Shown here one piece after another: positions 41,957-49,885 of a stretch of DNA of 64,000 bases; the first letter of the stretch is position 1, and each line of letters begins with the position of its first letter. Source of the stretch: an uncultured Prevotellaceae bacterium. Lineage in GTDB: Bacteria > Bacteroidota > Bacteroidia > Bacteroidales > Bacteroidaceae. The notes below the pieces were generated by a model. That model worked only from the letters and a program-made list of their open reading frames with translations, ran no database searches and was not told where the DNA came from. The stretch spans positions 173,974 through 237,973 of the forward strand of contig CACZVN010000001.1 in NCBI GenBank assembly GCA_902784615.1, written 5' to 3'. The translations under genes were made by a program, and so were the position numbers.

Positions 41957-42772
41957 TTATTGTGCCTTTGGTATTATTTTATTCTCCAGATAATGCCGAC
42001 TGTCTATTTTCCTTTTTTGTACCTTGATATAATAGGTGGGGAGGAACAGGAAAAGGAAGTATAGATATGCCTTTACTTTGGAGAATCCCAATACTTTTTC
42101 ATACACGCGGATGTTATATTTTACCAACGACAGTTTGTTGCTGGATACCGACTTCCTGCGGTTCCTGTAGTAGGCGAGGGGATATTCGATGGCGTAGGCC
42201 ATCCTGCACTTCTGGATGATGGTGAGGAAGAGTCCCCAGTCTTGACGCTTGCGAAGGTTGGGCATGAAGAACTTCTGCCCCAACTTCTGGATGTCGTACA
42301 TCGCCGTGGAACAGCCAATCTTATTGTCGCGCTTCAGCATCCGGAGTGATATGCGCGGGGGAGCCAGGTTGATGCCCGTATTCTTGTCATCGTCGTCGCA
42401 GATGATATATGACGAGCAAACCAGTGCACAGTCTCTGGCCAGCATCAGGGCCAGTTGCTTCTCAAGCTTATCAGGAAACCAGCGGTCATCACTGTCGCAG
42501 AAGGCGATATAACGTCCCTGAGCCCGCTCGATGGCCTCGTTCCTGGCAAAGCCGGGACCGTGGTTTTTCTCGAGGAACTTCACCTTGACCCGTGGGTCTT
42601 TGGCGGCATAATGCTTCAGGGTGCTGATGGTCTGGGGGTCTGTCGAGCCATCATCGGATATGATCAGTTCCAGGTTCGGATAAGTCTGGGCCAGTATGCT
42701 GTCAATGCTGCTGGAAAGAAACCGGCCTGCATTAAACGTTGGCATGATGACTGAAACTAAATCCTGACTCAT
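41957..42772 (-). CDS. Glycosyltransferase, GT2 family
   Basis: A 271-residue enzyme with a GT-A fold. VSVIMPTFNAGRFL opens it, ISDDGSTD binds the nucleotide sugar, and FCDSDDRWFPDKL holds the DxD site. The C-terminal 50 residues contain one hydrophobic segment (YLYFLFLFLPTYYI) that may touch the membrane. It adds a sugar during repeat-unit assembly; donor and linkage unknown. Its promoter is at 42808, so it begins a unit that continues into the initiating transferase and Wzi-family genes. Confidence 0.9.
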   Translation of the reverse strand: MSQDLVSVIMPTFNAGRFLSSSIDSILAQTYPNLELIISDDGSTDPQTISTLKHYAAKDPRVKVKFLEKNHGPGFARNEAIERAQGRYIAFCDSDDRWFPDKLEKQLALMLARDCALVCSSYIICDDDDKNTGINLAPPRISLRMLKRDNKIGCSTAMYDIQKLGQKFFMPNLRKRQDWGLFLTIIQKCRMAYAIEYPLAYYRNRRKSVSSNKLSLVKYNIRVYEKVLGFSKVKAYLYFLFLFLPTYYIKVQKRKIDSRHYLENKIIPKAQ

Positions 42773-42807
42773 ATCTTTTTTATACCCCCTGGAAAATTTT
42801 CAGGGTG

Positions 42808-42815
42808 CAAAGGTA
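42808..42815 (-). promoter_or_regulatory. Promoter -7 box of the GT2/transferase/Wzi unit
   Basis: TACCTTTG on the minus strand, 35 bases before the ATG at 42772. Confidence 0.75.
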
Positions 42816-42858
42816 CGATATTTATTTCAGATATAAGAACCATTTGAATTATTTTTTG

Positions 42859-42866
42859 TACTTTTG
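42859..42866 (+). promoter_or_regulatory. Promoter -7 box of the propeller-like gene
   Basis: TACTTTTG, 18 bases before the ATG at 42885. Confidence 0.7.
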
Positions 42867-42884
42867 CACCAAAATCGGATAATA

Positions 42885-44129
42885 ATGAACAGATTAGAGT
42901 CATTTGTCTATCAGCGCGTCAAGAACAATTATCTCCTGAAAGATGCTGTCCGCAATATCTATCAGGCCTTCTATGACCTGCTGCCCAATTATGAGTCGAA
43001 GTTTCAGCATGAGCCCATTATACTTGAGAACAGTTTCTTCGGTTTCCACGACGTGAAACCCTTCTCGCGCGACAACAGCCGGCTGTTGGCCTGCCGCCTC
43101 CAGATACCCCTGCGCATGCCCACGAAGGACGATGTCCTCGAGGTGGGCTATTATACTGACGAATACTATGGGGCGTGGCACCATGTGGGCAAGACACGTG
43201 CCTGGAACTATCACAAGGGCTGCCGCCTGCAGTGGCTCGATGATTCCCACCTTATTTATAATACGTGCGAGAACGACAGGCTGAACGCCACCATCTGCGA
43301 CATCGCCACAGGCGAGCGTCAGATTATTGGCTGGCCCATTGACAGCGTGAGTGCCGATGGCTGCTGGGCCACCACCTTCAGTTATGGCCGTCTGGAGCGG
43401 CTGATGCCAGGCTACGGCTATGCCATCGGTGACGATGAGGCGCTTCTGGAGACGTATGCCCCCGAGGGCACGGGCCTCTATCTGGTGGATCTGACGAAGA
43501 ACGAGCGCCAGATGCTGGTGAGCCTGAGGCAACTCTCCGAACTACAGCCCGAGGCCGACATGGCCGACACTTACCATTTCGTTACCCATACCGAGTTCTC
43601 GGCCGACGGCCGCTATGTGGCTTTTCTCCACCGCTGGTACAAGGGCACCTTTAAGCGCACGCGTCTCATCGTGATGGATCTCCAGACGCGCCAGATGTAT
43701 GTGTCGCCCACCACGGGCATGGTGTCCCACTATGTCTGGAACCGTCAGAACGCCATTGTGGCCTATTGCCGCGTAGAGGATATCGACTCCCACGTCTTCT
43801 TCTCTGATCCCACGATGCGCCAGTGGAAGCGCTGCGGGTATCCCCAACTCAATTCCGACGGTCATCACCACTTCATCGACGATGACACCTTCGTCGTGGA
43901 TACCTATCCCGACAAATACCGTCATTGCAAACTGTGGAAAGTCAGTGTGAAGAGCGACGAGGTGACACTGCTGGCCGATGTGAAGAGTCTGAAGCAGTTC
44001 GTGAATCCCGACGTGGATCACAACTGGAAGTGCGACCTGCACCCGCGTGTCAGTGCCGACGGCACACAGGTGTCGTTCGACTCCACCCATACGGGCCGCC
44101 GCAGCCTCTGTGTGATGCGGATTCAGTAG
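42885..44129 (+). CDS. Predicted beta-propeller protein in the polysaccharide locus
   Basis: A 414-residue protein without an export signal or membrane helices. Repeated strand patterns, FSADGRYVAFLHR, VSADGTQVSFDST and GLYLVDLTKNERQML, are like TolB/oligogalacturonate-lyase propeller blades. It contains many Trp, Tyr and His residues. No catalytic family is recognised. It is the only rightward gene in the 39-52 kb locus, set between two divergent or convergent GT2 genes, and its end overlaps one of them by seven bases. It may bind or modify the sugar chain; this is inference from place only. The ATG at 42885 follows the promoter. Confidence 0.7.
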   Translation: MNRLESFVYQRVKNNYLLKDAVRNIYQAFYDLLPNYESKFQHEPIILENSFFGFHDVKPFSRDNSRLLACRLQIPLRMPTKDDVLEVGYYTDEYYGAWHHVGKTRAWNYHKGCRLQWLDDSHLIYNTCENDRLNATICDIATGERQIIGWPIDSVSADGCWATTFSYGRLERLMPGYGYAIGDDEALLETYAPEGTGLYLVDLTKNERQMLVSLRQLSELQPEADMADTYHFVTHTEFSADGRYVAFLHRWYKGTFKRTRLIVMDLQTRQMYVSPTTGMVSHYVWNRQNAIVAYCRVEDIDSHVFFSDPTMRQWKRCGYPQLNSDGHHHFIDDDTFVVDTYPDKYRHCKLWKVSVKSDEVTLLADVKSLKQFVNPDVDHNWKCDLHPRVSADGTQVSFDSTHTGRRSLCVMRIQ

Positions 44130-44860
44130 AAGTTCTCGATGATATACTGGAGGGCCTTCTCGTTCAGGTGGCAGTAATAACTGAGTTTCATGCGTCCTGT
44201 GGAGGCATGCTCCGCGTCGCTCACCTTCATGCTGGGCTCATACATCACCTTCAGTCCTGCCTTCCTGCACTGTTCTGCCAACCAGATCTCCTCACAGAAC
44301 AGGAAAACGGGATAGTTGATCACCCCACAACATTCGAAATACCGCTTTGTCAGGATGATAAACGAGCCGTGTCCGCCGTAGATCTCACCGGCAGGGTGGA
44401 TTTCCCCTTTCTTCTGACGGGAGGAGACGGCACGTTTCAGGGCCCAGACGGGCGGGAAACGGAAGATCGTCTTCAGGATCTTCAGCGTCTTCAGCGGATA
44501 GCGGCTCATGATCTTCGGATTACGGTCGCGGCCTTCCTGTGCCGACCATATCTGCGGGGCTATCCAGCCCGTGTCCTCCTTGCAGTCGTAGGCGGCGAGC
44601 TTCACGAAGAAGTCCTCCTCCACCGTCAGATCCACGTTGCTGATGATGGCATAGTCGTAGGCCGCGACGTCGGTCTGTAGCATCGCCCGACGGATGCCGC
44701 CGAAGTAGCCGGGGTTGTCCGCCTCCGTGTTCTGTGACACGAAGATGTCAAGCTCCACCTCGTCGCCAGCCTTCTCCGCCGCCTTCTGCAATGAGGCCTT
44801 GTAATGCTCCAGTTCCACGTCCGAGTGGAACGTCACACAGAATACCGCAATCCGTTTCAT
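44123..44860 (-). CDS. Glycosyltransferase, GT2 family
   Basis: A 245-residue enzyme. The N-terminus IAVFCVTFHSDVE, YFGGIRRAM and AIISNVDLTVEEDFF match GT2 proteins of the rhamnosyltransferase or WcaE type that have a SNVDL strand in place of the standard DxD. GGHGSFIILTKRYF and CEEIWLAEQCRKAG form the acceptor side. The ATG at 44860 lies just five bases from the promoter box, so a leaderless message is likely. Confidence 0.87.
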   Translation of the reverse strand: MKRIAVFCVTFHSDVELEHYKASLQKAAEKAGDEVELDIFVSQNTEADNPGYFGGIRRAMLQTDVAAYDYAIISNVDLTVEEDFFVKLAAYDCKEDTGWIAPQIWSAQEGRDRNPKIMSRYPLKTLKILKTIFRFPPVWALKRAVSSRQKKGEIHPAGEIYGGHGSFIILTKRYFECCGVINYPVFLFCEEIWLAEQCRKAGLKVMYEPSMKVSDAEHASTGRMKLSYYCHLNEKALQYIIENFY

Positions 44861-44865
44861 GGCTG

Positions 44866-44873
44866 CAAAGGTA
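44866..44873 (-). promoter_or_regulatory. Promoter -7 box of the GT2 gene at 44123
   Basis: TACCTTTG on the minus strand, five bases before the ATG at 44860. Confidence 0.7.
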
Positions 44874-44922
44874 CGAAAATAGTCCCGAAAAAGGTATTGT
44901 TTTAACAATAATTACCCTTATT

Positions 44923-44954
44923 GGGGCACAATGGGGCCAGGCCCCGGTGTGCCC
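44923..44954. repeat. GC-rich hairpin after the ECF sigma operon
   Basis: Arms 44924-44938 and 44940-44954 pair apart from two adjacent mismatches. It begins directly after the stop of the leftward gene at 44955 and probably ends that operon. Confidence 0.65.
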
Positions 44955-45296
44955 TCACGTCTTTCTGTATTGGCGGGATAGCCAGTGGTTCAGTAAGGCA
45001 AAGAATACCAAGCAGAACAGTGTGGGCCAGACGAGTACAAACGTATCCGGTTGGTTACAAATGCTGGCTAAAGATTTCCAAAGGACATCGCCTACTAAAT
45101 ACAGAAGCGCAGCGATACCAAGCAGCGATACTATGATCGTTGTCACAAAGGCCATCCTGTGCTGACGACGCTCTTCCTGGCGCTGTTCCTCTTTGATACG
45201 ACGCAGGGTAAGATAGGGGAAATTCGACGGCAGTTGCCTTGGCTCCTTGGGAGCAAGGGCTTGCATCAGGGCGCGATCCTTACTTGTTTGTTCCAT
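44955..45296 (-). CDS. Small two-helix membrane protein after the sigma gene
   Basis: A 113-residue protein with a charged N-terminus (RRIKEEQRQEERRQHR) and two membrane helices (about residues 49-70 and 87-104). Its start lies inside the end of the ECF sigma gene. Such placing is typical of anti-sigma factors or sigma-linked membrane partners, but it lacks a recognisable anti-sigma domain. No family assigned. Confidence 0.75.
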   Translation of the reverse strand: MEQTSKDRALMQALAPKEPRQLPSNFPYLTLRRIKEEQRQEERRQHRMAFVTTIIVSLLGIAALLYLVGDVLWKSLASICNQPDTFVLVWPTLFCLVFFALLNHWLSRQYRKT

Positions 45297-45819
45297 GTTT
45301 CATGAGTAGATATAGTTTTCTGCGAATACGGTGCAGGCGTGTTGCTAATGTGTTTGGCTCTGCATCGAGGATATAGGCAATGTCGTTGAGTGGACGGTTG
45401 TCGTAATAGTAGAGCGTGATGAGTGTCTGTTCATCTGGTTTCAGCAGCGTGATGGCGCGACGCAGCTCTTCGATGCGTGATTCATCGTCAAGGGTCTCAT
45501 CGACCTCTGCGTCCGTCAGCTTGGGCTGCTCGTCTATGCTGAGGTATTTCATGCGCCGTTTCCTCAGCCATGACACGGCTGTGGTGTAGGCGATCCGGCA
45601 GATCCATGTAGAGAATGAGGATCGTCTTTCGAACGTCTCCAGTCGATTGAAAGCACGGACGAAAGCGTCCTGTACCAGTTCCTCTGCGTCTTCCTGTCGT
45701 GGTACCAGTCGCACCACGATGGCAAAGGCTTCCTGGCTGTAACGCTCTAAGAAATAGCCGAAGTCCTCGATGTGACCGTCGAGGATCTGGGCTATCATTT
45801 CTTGTTCGTCCGTCTGCAT
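45280..45819 (-). CDS. ECF RNA polymerase sigma factor
   Basis: A 179-residue sigma-70 family protein. Region 2 carries DAEELVQDAFVRAFNRL and SFSTWICRIAYTTAVSWLRKR; region 4 has LITLYYYDNRPLNDIAYIL and the helix-turn-helix end TLATRLHRIRRKL. The ATG at 45819 is used; the preceding TTG is a weaker choice. It directly follows the DUF6249-like gene and overlaps a small membrane protein gene. The three genes form an operon inserted between polysaccharide genes, and the membrane partners may hold the sigma factor until an envelope signal arrives. Confidence 0.92.
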   Translation of the reverse strand: MQTDEQEMIAQILDGHIEDFGYFLERYSQEAFAIVVRLVPRQEDAEELVQDAFVRAFNRLETFERRSSFSTWICRIAYTTAVSWLRKRRMKYLSIDEQPKLTDAEVDETLDDESRIEELRRAITLLKPDEQTLITLYYYDNRPLNDIAYILDAEPNTLATRLHRIRRKLYLLMKHGTNK

Positions 45820-45822
45820 CAA

Positions 45823-46251
45823 TTAGGCTTGGAATTCGTCAGTTTTCTTTTCTTTAGGTTGTTCTGCATTCCTCTCAGCCCGATAGGACAGCAACAGACC
45901 AATGCCACCGCAAATGCAGATGCAAGCTACATACACAATGCCTCCTACTGAGTTGTGATATGACCATGCGTTGCCATATTCTGTGGCATACTGCCCGTAG
46001 GTAGCCATCATATTAATGAGGAATCCGAAGAGGAATCCGCAGCCTACGCCCAGCATCAGCCATCCGATACGCAGGCCAGTGAACTTGTTGCCGCTGTTGT
46101 AGAGGTTGATACCTTTGAAGTTGGTGTTAGAGATTTCTGTGATCTTGTTGATCAGCATCAGTCGCTCGCGCTTGTGAACGAACAATTCTACTACTTTGTA
46201 GATGCAGCCGAAAATGACGGCGCAAACCAGGGGAGGTACAATCCAATCCAT
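45823..46251 (-). CDS. DUF6249-like membrane protein before the sigma gene
   Basis: A 142-residue protein with three hydrophobic segments (residues 5-20, 62-82 and 105-125), a basic loop with KRERLMLINKITEI, and a charged tail. In Bacteroidetes similar proteins commonly sit next to ECF sigma genes. It leads the operon. No TAnnTTTG box is found upstream, so it may depend on an alternative sigma factor, perhaps its own. Confidence 0.75.
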   Translation of the reverse strand: MDWIVPPLVCAVIFGCIYKVVELFVHKRERLMLINKITEISNTNFKGINLYNSGNKFTGLRIGWLMLGVGCGFLFGFLINMMATYGQYATEYGNAWSYHNSVGGIVYVACICICGGIGLLLSYRAERNAEQPKEKKTDEFQA

Positions 46252-46329
46252 AATTGTAATGTTTTAATTGTTATTTGTTCTGTTTATTTGTCTCTACTCT
46301 GTTTGACGCATCTTTTTGCGGGATATTAC

Positions 46330-46361
46330 AAAAAACCACTCAGATTTTGAAAAAACTGAGT
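46330..46361 (-). terminator. Terminator of the wza-wzx-GT2 operon
   Basis: ACTCAG (46338-46343) and CTGAGT (46356-46361) pair around an A/T-rich loop; on the minus strand a T run follows. It lies 20 bases after the leftward GT2 stop and separates it from the sigma operon. Confidence 0.65.
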
Positions 46362-46380
46362 AAAAAATAATTTCATGGCC

Positions 46381-47217
46381 TCACAAGAGGACAGACCCCA
46401 TCTTTCCCTGATGGTAATGACGGATGCCCGTAAACATGGCTCGGAGCTTCTTCCATCTGTCTTGCTCGAAGCAGAGGACGATGAATAGGCGTTTGGCGAC
46501 CTCGAACGTCCAGTGGAGGCGCTGACGGTGCTGGCGGCCTATCCAGAGGTAGTTGCGTGTGATGTAGTAGAGACGCTGGGGGGAGTGGTTAAGGACGGAC
46601 ATCTGATGGTGGAAGGGCAAGGCGATCCTGTGGCCGTGGCCTATCTCCTGACAGAGATAGACATTGTTGTCACGGAGGATCTGCCAGCCGCTTTCGCGAA
46701 GTTTCAGGCAGAAGTCGAAATCCACGCCGTCGATGAAGAGTTCCTCGGTATAGCCTCCCACAGTCTCCCATGCCTTGAGGCGCACCATGTTACCTGCTGT
46801 GATGGCATGGGTGACATATTCTGTGCCAGATGTGCTTTGGGTATGCTGGCGTCCTAAGTGGCGATCCTCGATGCGCGGGCAGATGATGGCGACATCCGAC
46901 AAATCGGTATAATGGCTGAAGGCTTCGACCATGCCAGGCTGGATCACGGAGTCCTGATCCAGTGTGACGAGCCATTCGCAGCCGAGAGCCTGGGCCTTGC
47001 GGCAGAGCTGGTTCAAGGCCGTAGCGACACCGAGGTTCTGGGGGTTCTCAATGAGGATGGCGTCAGCAGCGATGGCGCGGATATCGCCGATATTCTCTGA
47101 GCCATTATCCACGATGAGGATAGCCCCCTTTTGGAGATTACCGACTGCCGTCTTCAGGTTCTCCTGCAAGCGGGCGATATCGGGCTGGTAGGTGACGATG
47201 CCGATGGCGTATTCCAT
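46381..47217 (-). CDS. Glycosyltransferase, GT2 family (rhamnosyltransferase-like)
   Basis: A 278-residue enzyme. IGIVTYQPDIARLQENL, IVDNGSEN, NLGVATALNQLCRKA and VTLDQDSVIQPGM follow the order seen in rhamnosyltransferases such as RfbF-type proteins. ELFIDGVDFDFCLKL is the acceptor-side motif. It ends the export and assembly operon that begins with wza. Confidence 0.9.
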   Translation of the reverse strand: MEYAIGIVTYQPDIARLQENLKTAVGNLQKGAILIVDNGSENIGDIRAIAADAILIENPQNLGVATALNQLCRKAQALGCEWLVTLDQDSVIQPGMVEAFSHYTDLSDVAIICPRIEDRHLGRQHTQSTSGTEYVTHAITAGNMVRLKAWETVGGYTEELFIDGVDFDFCLKLRESGWQILRDNNVYLCQEIGHGHRIALPFHHQMSVLNHSPQRLYYITRNYLWIGRQHRQRLHWTFEVAKRLFIVLCFEQDRWKKLRAMFTGIRHYHQGKMGSVLL

Positions 47218-47229
47218 ATCCTTATCTGT

Positions 47230-48657
47230 TTATCGGGTGAAAAGACCTTTCAGCGTCTTGAGGATACCCGTCTGATAGACCTTGTCCTCGAGGATCATAG
47301 CATAGGCCACAAACAGCAGGATGCTCATGAGGATCCTGAGTACGGGTGAATCTGTGATCCACAGTACGAGGGCGCCTACCAACACGTAGGGCAGGGCATA
47401 GAGGACCGACTTCAGCAGGAGGGCGAAGGGGAAACGGATGGAGAGCGAGCGGCTGGACTCCATAGCTGCGATGATGAGCACCACCAGTTCGGCGGCCACC
47501 CATACGAGACTCGTGCCTACGCTCTGCAGGCAGGGCACCAGGAGTACGGTGAGCAGACCCCAGACCACCACACCAGCCAGTCCCGCCTTGACGATGGTAC
47601 GGTCCTTGCGCAACGGTATCAGCAACTGGAGCACGAAAATCTTCTCGGAGCCGATGACCAACAATTGGAACATCGTGATGCGCATAGGCAGGATGGCTCC
47701 CTCGAAACCTGGACCTGCGAAGAGGCGGATGATATCGGGGGCGAACAGCTCGACAAAGCAGATCAGCGGGAAGGCAAAGAGGAAGAGCAACTTGAAAGCA
47801 ACGTCCGTGTAATGGCGTACCATGTCGAAACGGTCTTCCTCCATCAGCACGCTCATGCGGGGGATCATGACGCCCGTCAGCGTACTCACCAGGGCGATGA
47901 CCACACGATAGACACGGGTGGCCGTGGCAAAGTTGCCTGCCTCCTCGTTGTTCGTGATGAAGTTGAGCACCGGCAGCGACAGTTTGGCATAGACGGCCGA
48001 CAGCATGGCGAAGATGCCCAGCATGAAGAAAGGCACGAGGAAGCGACGGATATTGGCGCGACGGATGTCCCAGTGCAGATAGGTGCGCTTATGGTACCAG
48101 TTGCACACGGCATTGCCCACTGTGATGCCTACGAAGAGGGCATAATAGGTGACGACATCGGCCCTCGTCTGTACGAAAAGGAAGACGGCGATGATAAAGG
48201 CTGTGCGCAGGATGATGGAGCGCAGTGTGATATAGCGGAAGTCCTCCAGACCCGTATAGAGCCACTCGATCCAGAAGAGGTTGGCCGTAAGTTTCAGGAT
48301 GGCAATGGGAATCAGCAGACCATAGTCTTGCAGACGGGGCGACATCAGTACCACACCACAGAACACGATGGCGATGAGCAGTGTGGAGCAGAGGTTCAGC
48401 GCAAAGAGGTCGGTGAACGTCTGACTCAGGGTCTGGGGGTTGTCCTTGTTCTTCGCAATCTCCCGCACACCCACCGACGACAATCCCATCATCGAAAAGA
48501 GGATACAATAGTCGATCATGTTATCGACGGTATCCACGATGCCAATGCCCTCCACACCCAGCACACGGCTGATATAGGGAAAGACGATCAGCGGTACGAG
48601 GTAGGTGCTCATGGTGAGCACTGTACTATAGGCCAGATTGCGCTTGATGTTAGCCAA
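47230..48657 (-). CDS. wzx: Oligosaccharide flippase, Wzx family
   Basis: A 475-residue carrier with about twelve to fourteen membrane segments that flips lipid-linked repeat units to the periplasm. The N-terminus ANIKRNLAYSTVLTMSTYLVPL and PYISRVLGVEGIGIVD are typical of the family. The start at 48657 is TTG, supported because the conserved ANIKRN sequence begins there; ATG at 48612 would cut it off. It overlaps wzy by eight bases, so low-level coupled translation is likely. Confidence 0.9.
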   Translation of the reverse strand: MANIKRNLAYSTVLTMSTYLVPLIVFPYISRVLGVEGIGIVDTVDNMIDYCILFSMMGLSSVGVREIAKNKDNPQTLSQTFTDLFALNLCSTLLIAIVFCGVVLMSPRLQDYGLLIPIAILKLTANLFWIEWLYTGLEDFRYITLRSIILRTAFIIAVFLFVQTRADVVTYYALFVGITVGNAVCNWYHKRTYLHWDIRRANIRRFLVPFFMLGIFAMLSAVYAKLSLPVLNFITNNEEAGNFATATRVYRVVIALVSTLTGVMIPRMSVLMEEDRFDMVRHYTDVAFKLLFLFAFPLICFVELFAPDIIRLFAGPGFEGAILPMRITMFQLLVIGSEKIFVLQLLIPLRKDRTIVKAGLAGVVVWGLLTVLLVPCLQSVGTSLVWVAAELVVLIIAAMESSRSLSIRFPFALLLKSVLYALPYVLVGALVLWITDSPVLRILMSILLFVAYAMILEDKVYQTGILKTLKGLFTR

Positions 48658-49885
48658 GACTCACCTCCTTTCCTTTTTCCGCCAGCCACGCATAGAGCAG
48701 AGCCACTATCGGCACCTCTATGGCCGAGAGGTGGAACAGGTAGAACTCAAACCATCCCATGGCCATCAGACCACAGTAATAGAACAGGATGGTGTAGATA
48801 TAGATATTGCGTGTCATTGTGGCCAGCATCTTCCAGAAATAGATGAACGTGCTGGCTATGAGGGTATAGGTGGCAAAGGAGAGGGGATTGGTGTAGATGC
48901 TGAGCGTGCCGAAGAAGGTGCGCACGTTGGTGAAACTGCTGCCCGTGTTCCAGTAGAAGGGGTTTACGGGCGAGATCATCTCGTAGCCGTTGATGGCATT
49001 CCAGATGTTCACGAAGGGTGCGACGATGTAGGAAATGTCGTTGCGGTCTGGGATGCCCTGATCCAGATCATAGCTCCAGCCGAGGGTGCCGCTGGTGAAG
49101 TAATGCACGAAGTGGCGGGCGATGAACTCCACAAGGTTCATGTTGGCCTCTCCGTCGTTGCCCAGTAGGGGGATCACCATATAGATCAGATAGAACACCA
49201 GAACGGCACCGACGATGACGCCCAGCACAAGAGTCAGGTTCAGGTGCATCTTCCCTGCGTAGAGGCGCATCATCAGGGCGGAGACCACGGTGATAATGAT
49301 GGCACCCTTCACCATGTAACTGAACTGGATGACGAGCATCAGGGCGATAAGGACCCATAGCCAAAAGTCTTTCTTCCTGACATAGTAGAGGGCGAGGATG
49401 AGGATGGGGATGATCATGCCCCTGAGGTGGGCCCAGACACCATGGCCGCTGAACTCCTCCGCGAAATCTTCTGTGCCGAAGAGATAGAAGCCGTGGGAGA
49501 GTGTCCTGTAGAGTTTAAACAGGAGTACGGCCACCAGAAGGATGGCTATTGCCAGGAGTATCCTAGGAAGGCCGTTGCTCTCATCCTCCTGAACGGGGGA
49601 GATAACGGGCAACTGGTAATGGCGCATCAGGGTGGCGAAGCCGAAACTGGGGATGGCGAAGAGCGGTAGTCCGAGAATCCACACGTAGATGCTCTCGTAG
49701 TTGAAGCGCACGAAACCGAAGTTTCCCGCGATGGCAATAGTGATGAGGAGGACGGCGACGTAGGGGAGCATGAGGGCGCAGAGTGGGGTATAGATTGTGC
49801 GCCAGGCCCTGTACTCAAGATACGTCAGGCATGACACCTCCATGAGAAGGATCAGAACGATGGATATCTGGGTTGCGAGATCCAC
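48650..49885 (-). CDS. Polysaccharide polymerase, Wzy/EpsG-like
   Basis: A 411-residue protein with about ten to twelve membrane segments and a large loop (about residues 235-310), the profile of O-antigen or repeat-unit polymerases. Sequence conservation is low in this group, so the call rests on profile plus its place between wzz and wzx. The start is GTG at 49885, immediately next to the wzz stop. Confidence 0.8.
   Translation of the reverse strand: MDLATQISIVLILLMEVSCLTYLEYRAWRTIYTPLCALMLPYVAVLLITIAIAGNFGFVRFNYESIYVWILGLPLFAIPSFGFATLMRHYQLPVISPVQEDESNGLPRILLAIAILLVAVLLFKLYRTLSHGFYLFGTEDFAEEFSGHGVWAHLRGMIIPILILALYYVRKKDFWLWVLIALMLVIQFSYMVKGAIIITVVSALMMRLYAGKMHLNLTLVLGVIVGAVLVFYLIYMVIPLLGNDGEANMNLVEFIARHFVHYFTSGTLGWSYDLDQGIPDRNDISYIVAPFVNIWNAINGYEMISPVNPFYWNTGSSFTNVRTFFGTLSIYTNPLSFATYTLIASTFIYFWKMLATMTRNIYIYTILFYYCGLMAMGWFEFYLFHLSAIEVPIVALLYAWLAEKGKEVSLG

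Noticed and set aside
47665-48846. A 393-residue rightward open frame
   Set aside because: It lies antisense to wzx and wzy, has shadow composition rich in His, Gln and Asp, and shows no promoter or family motif.
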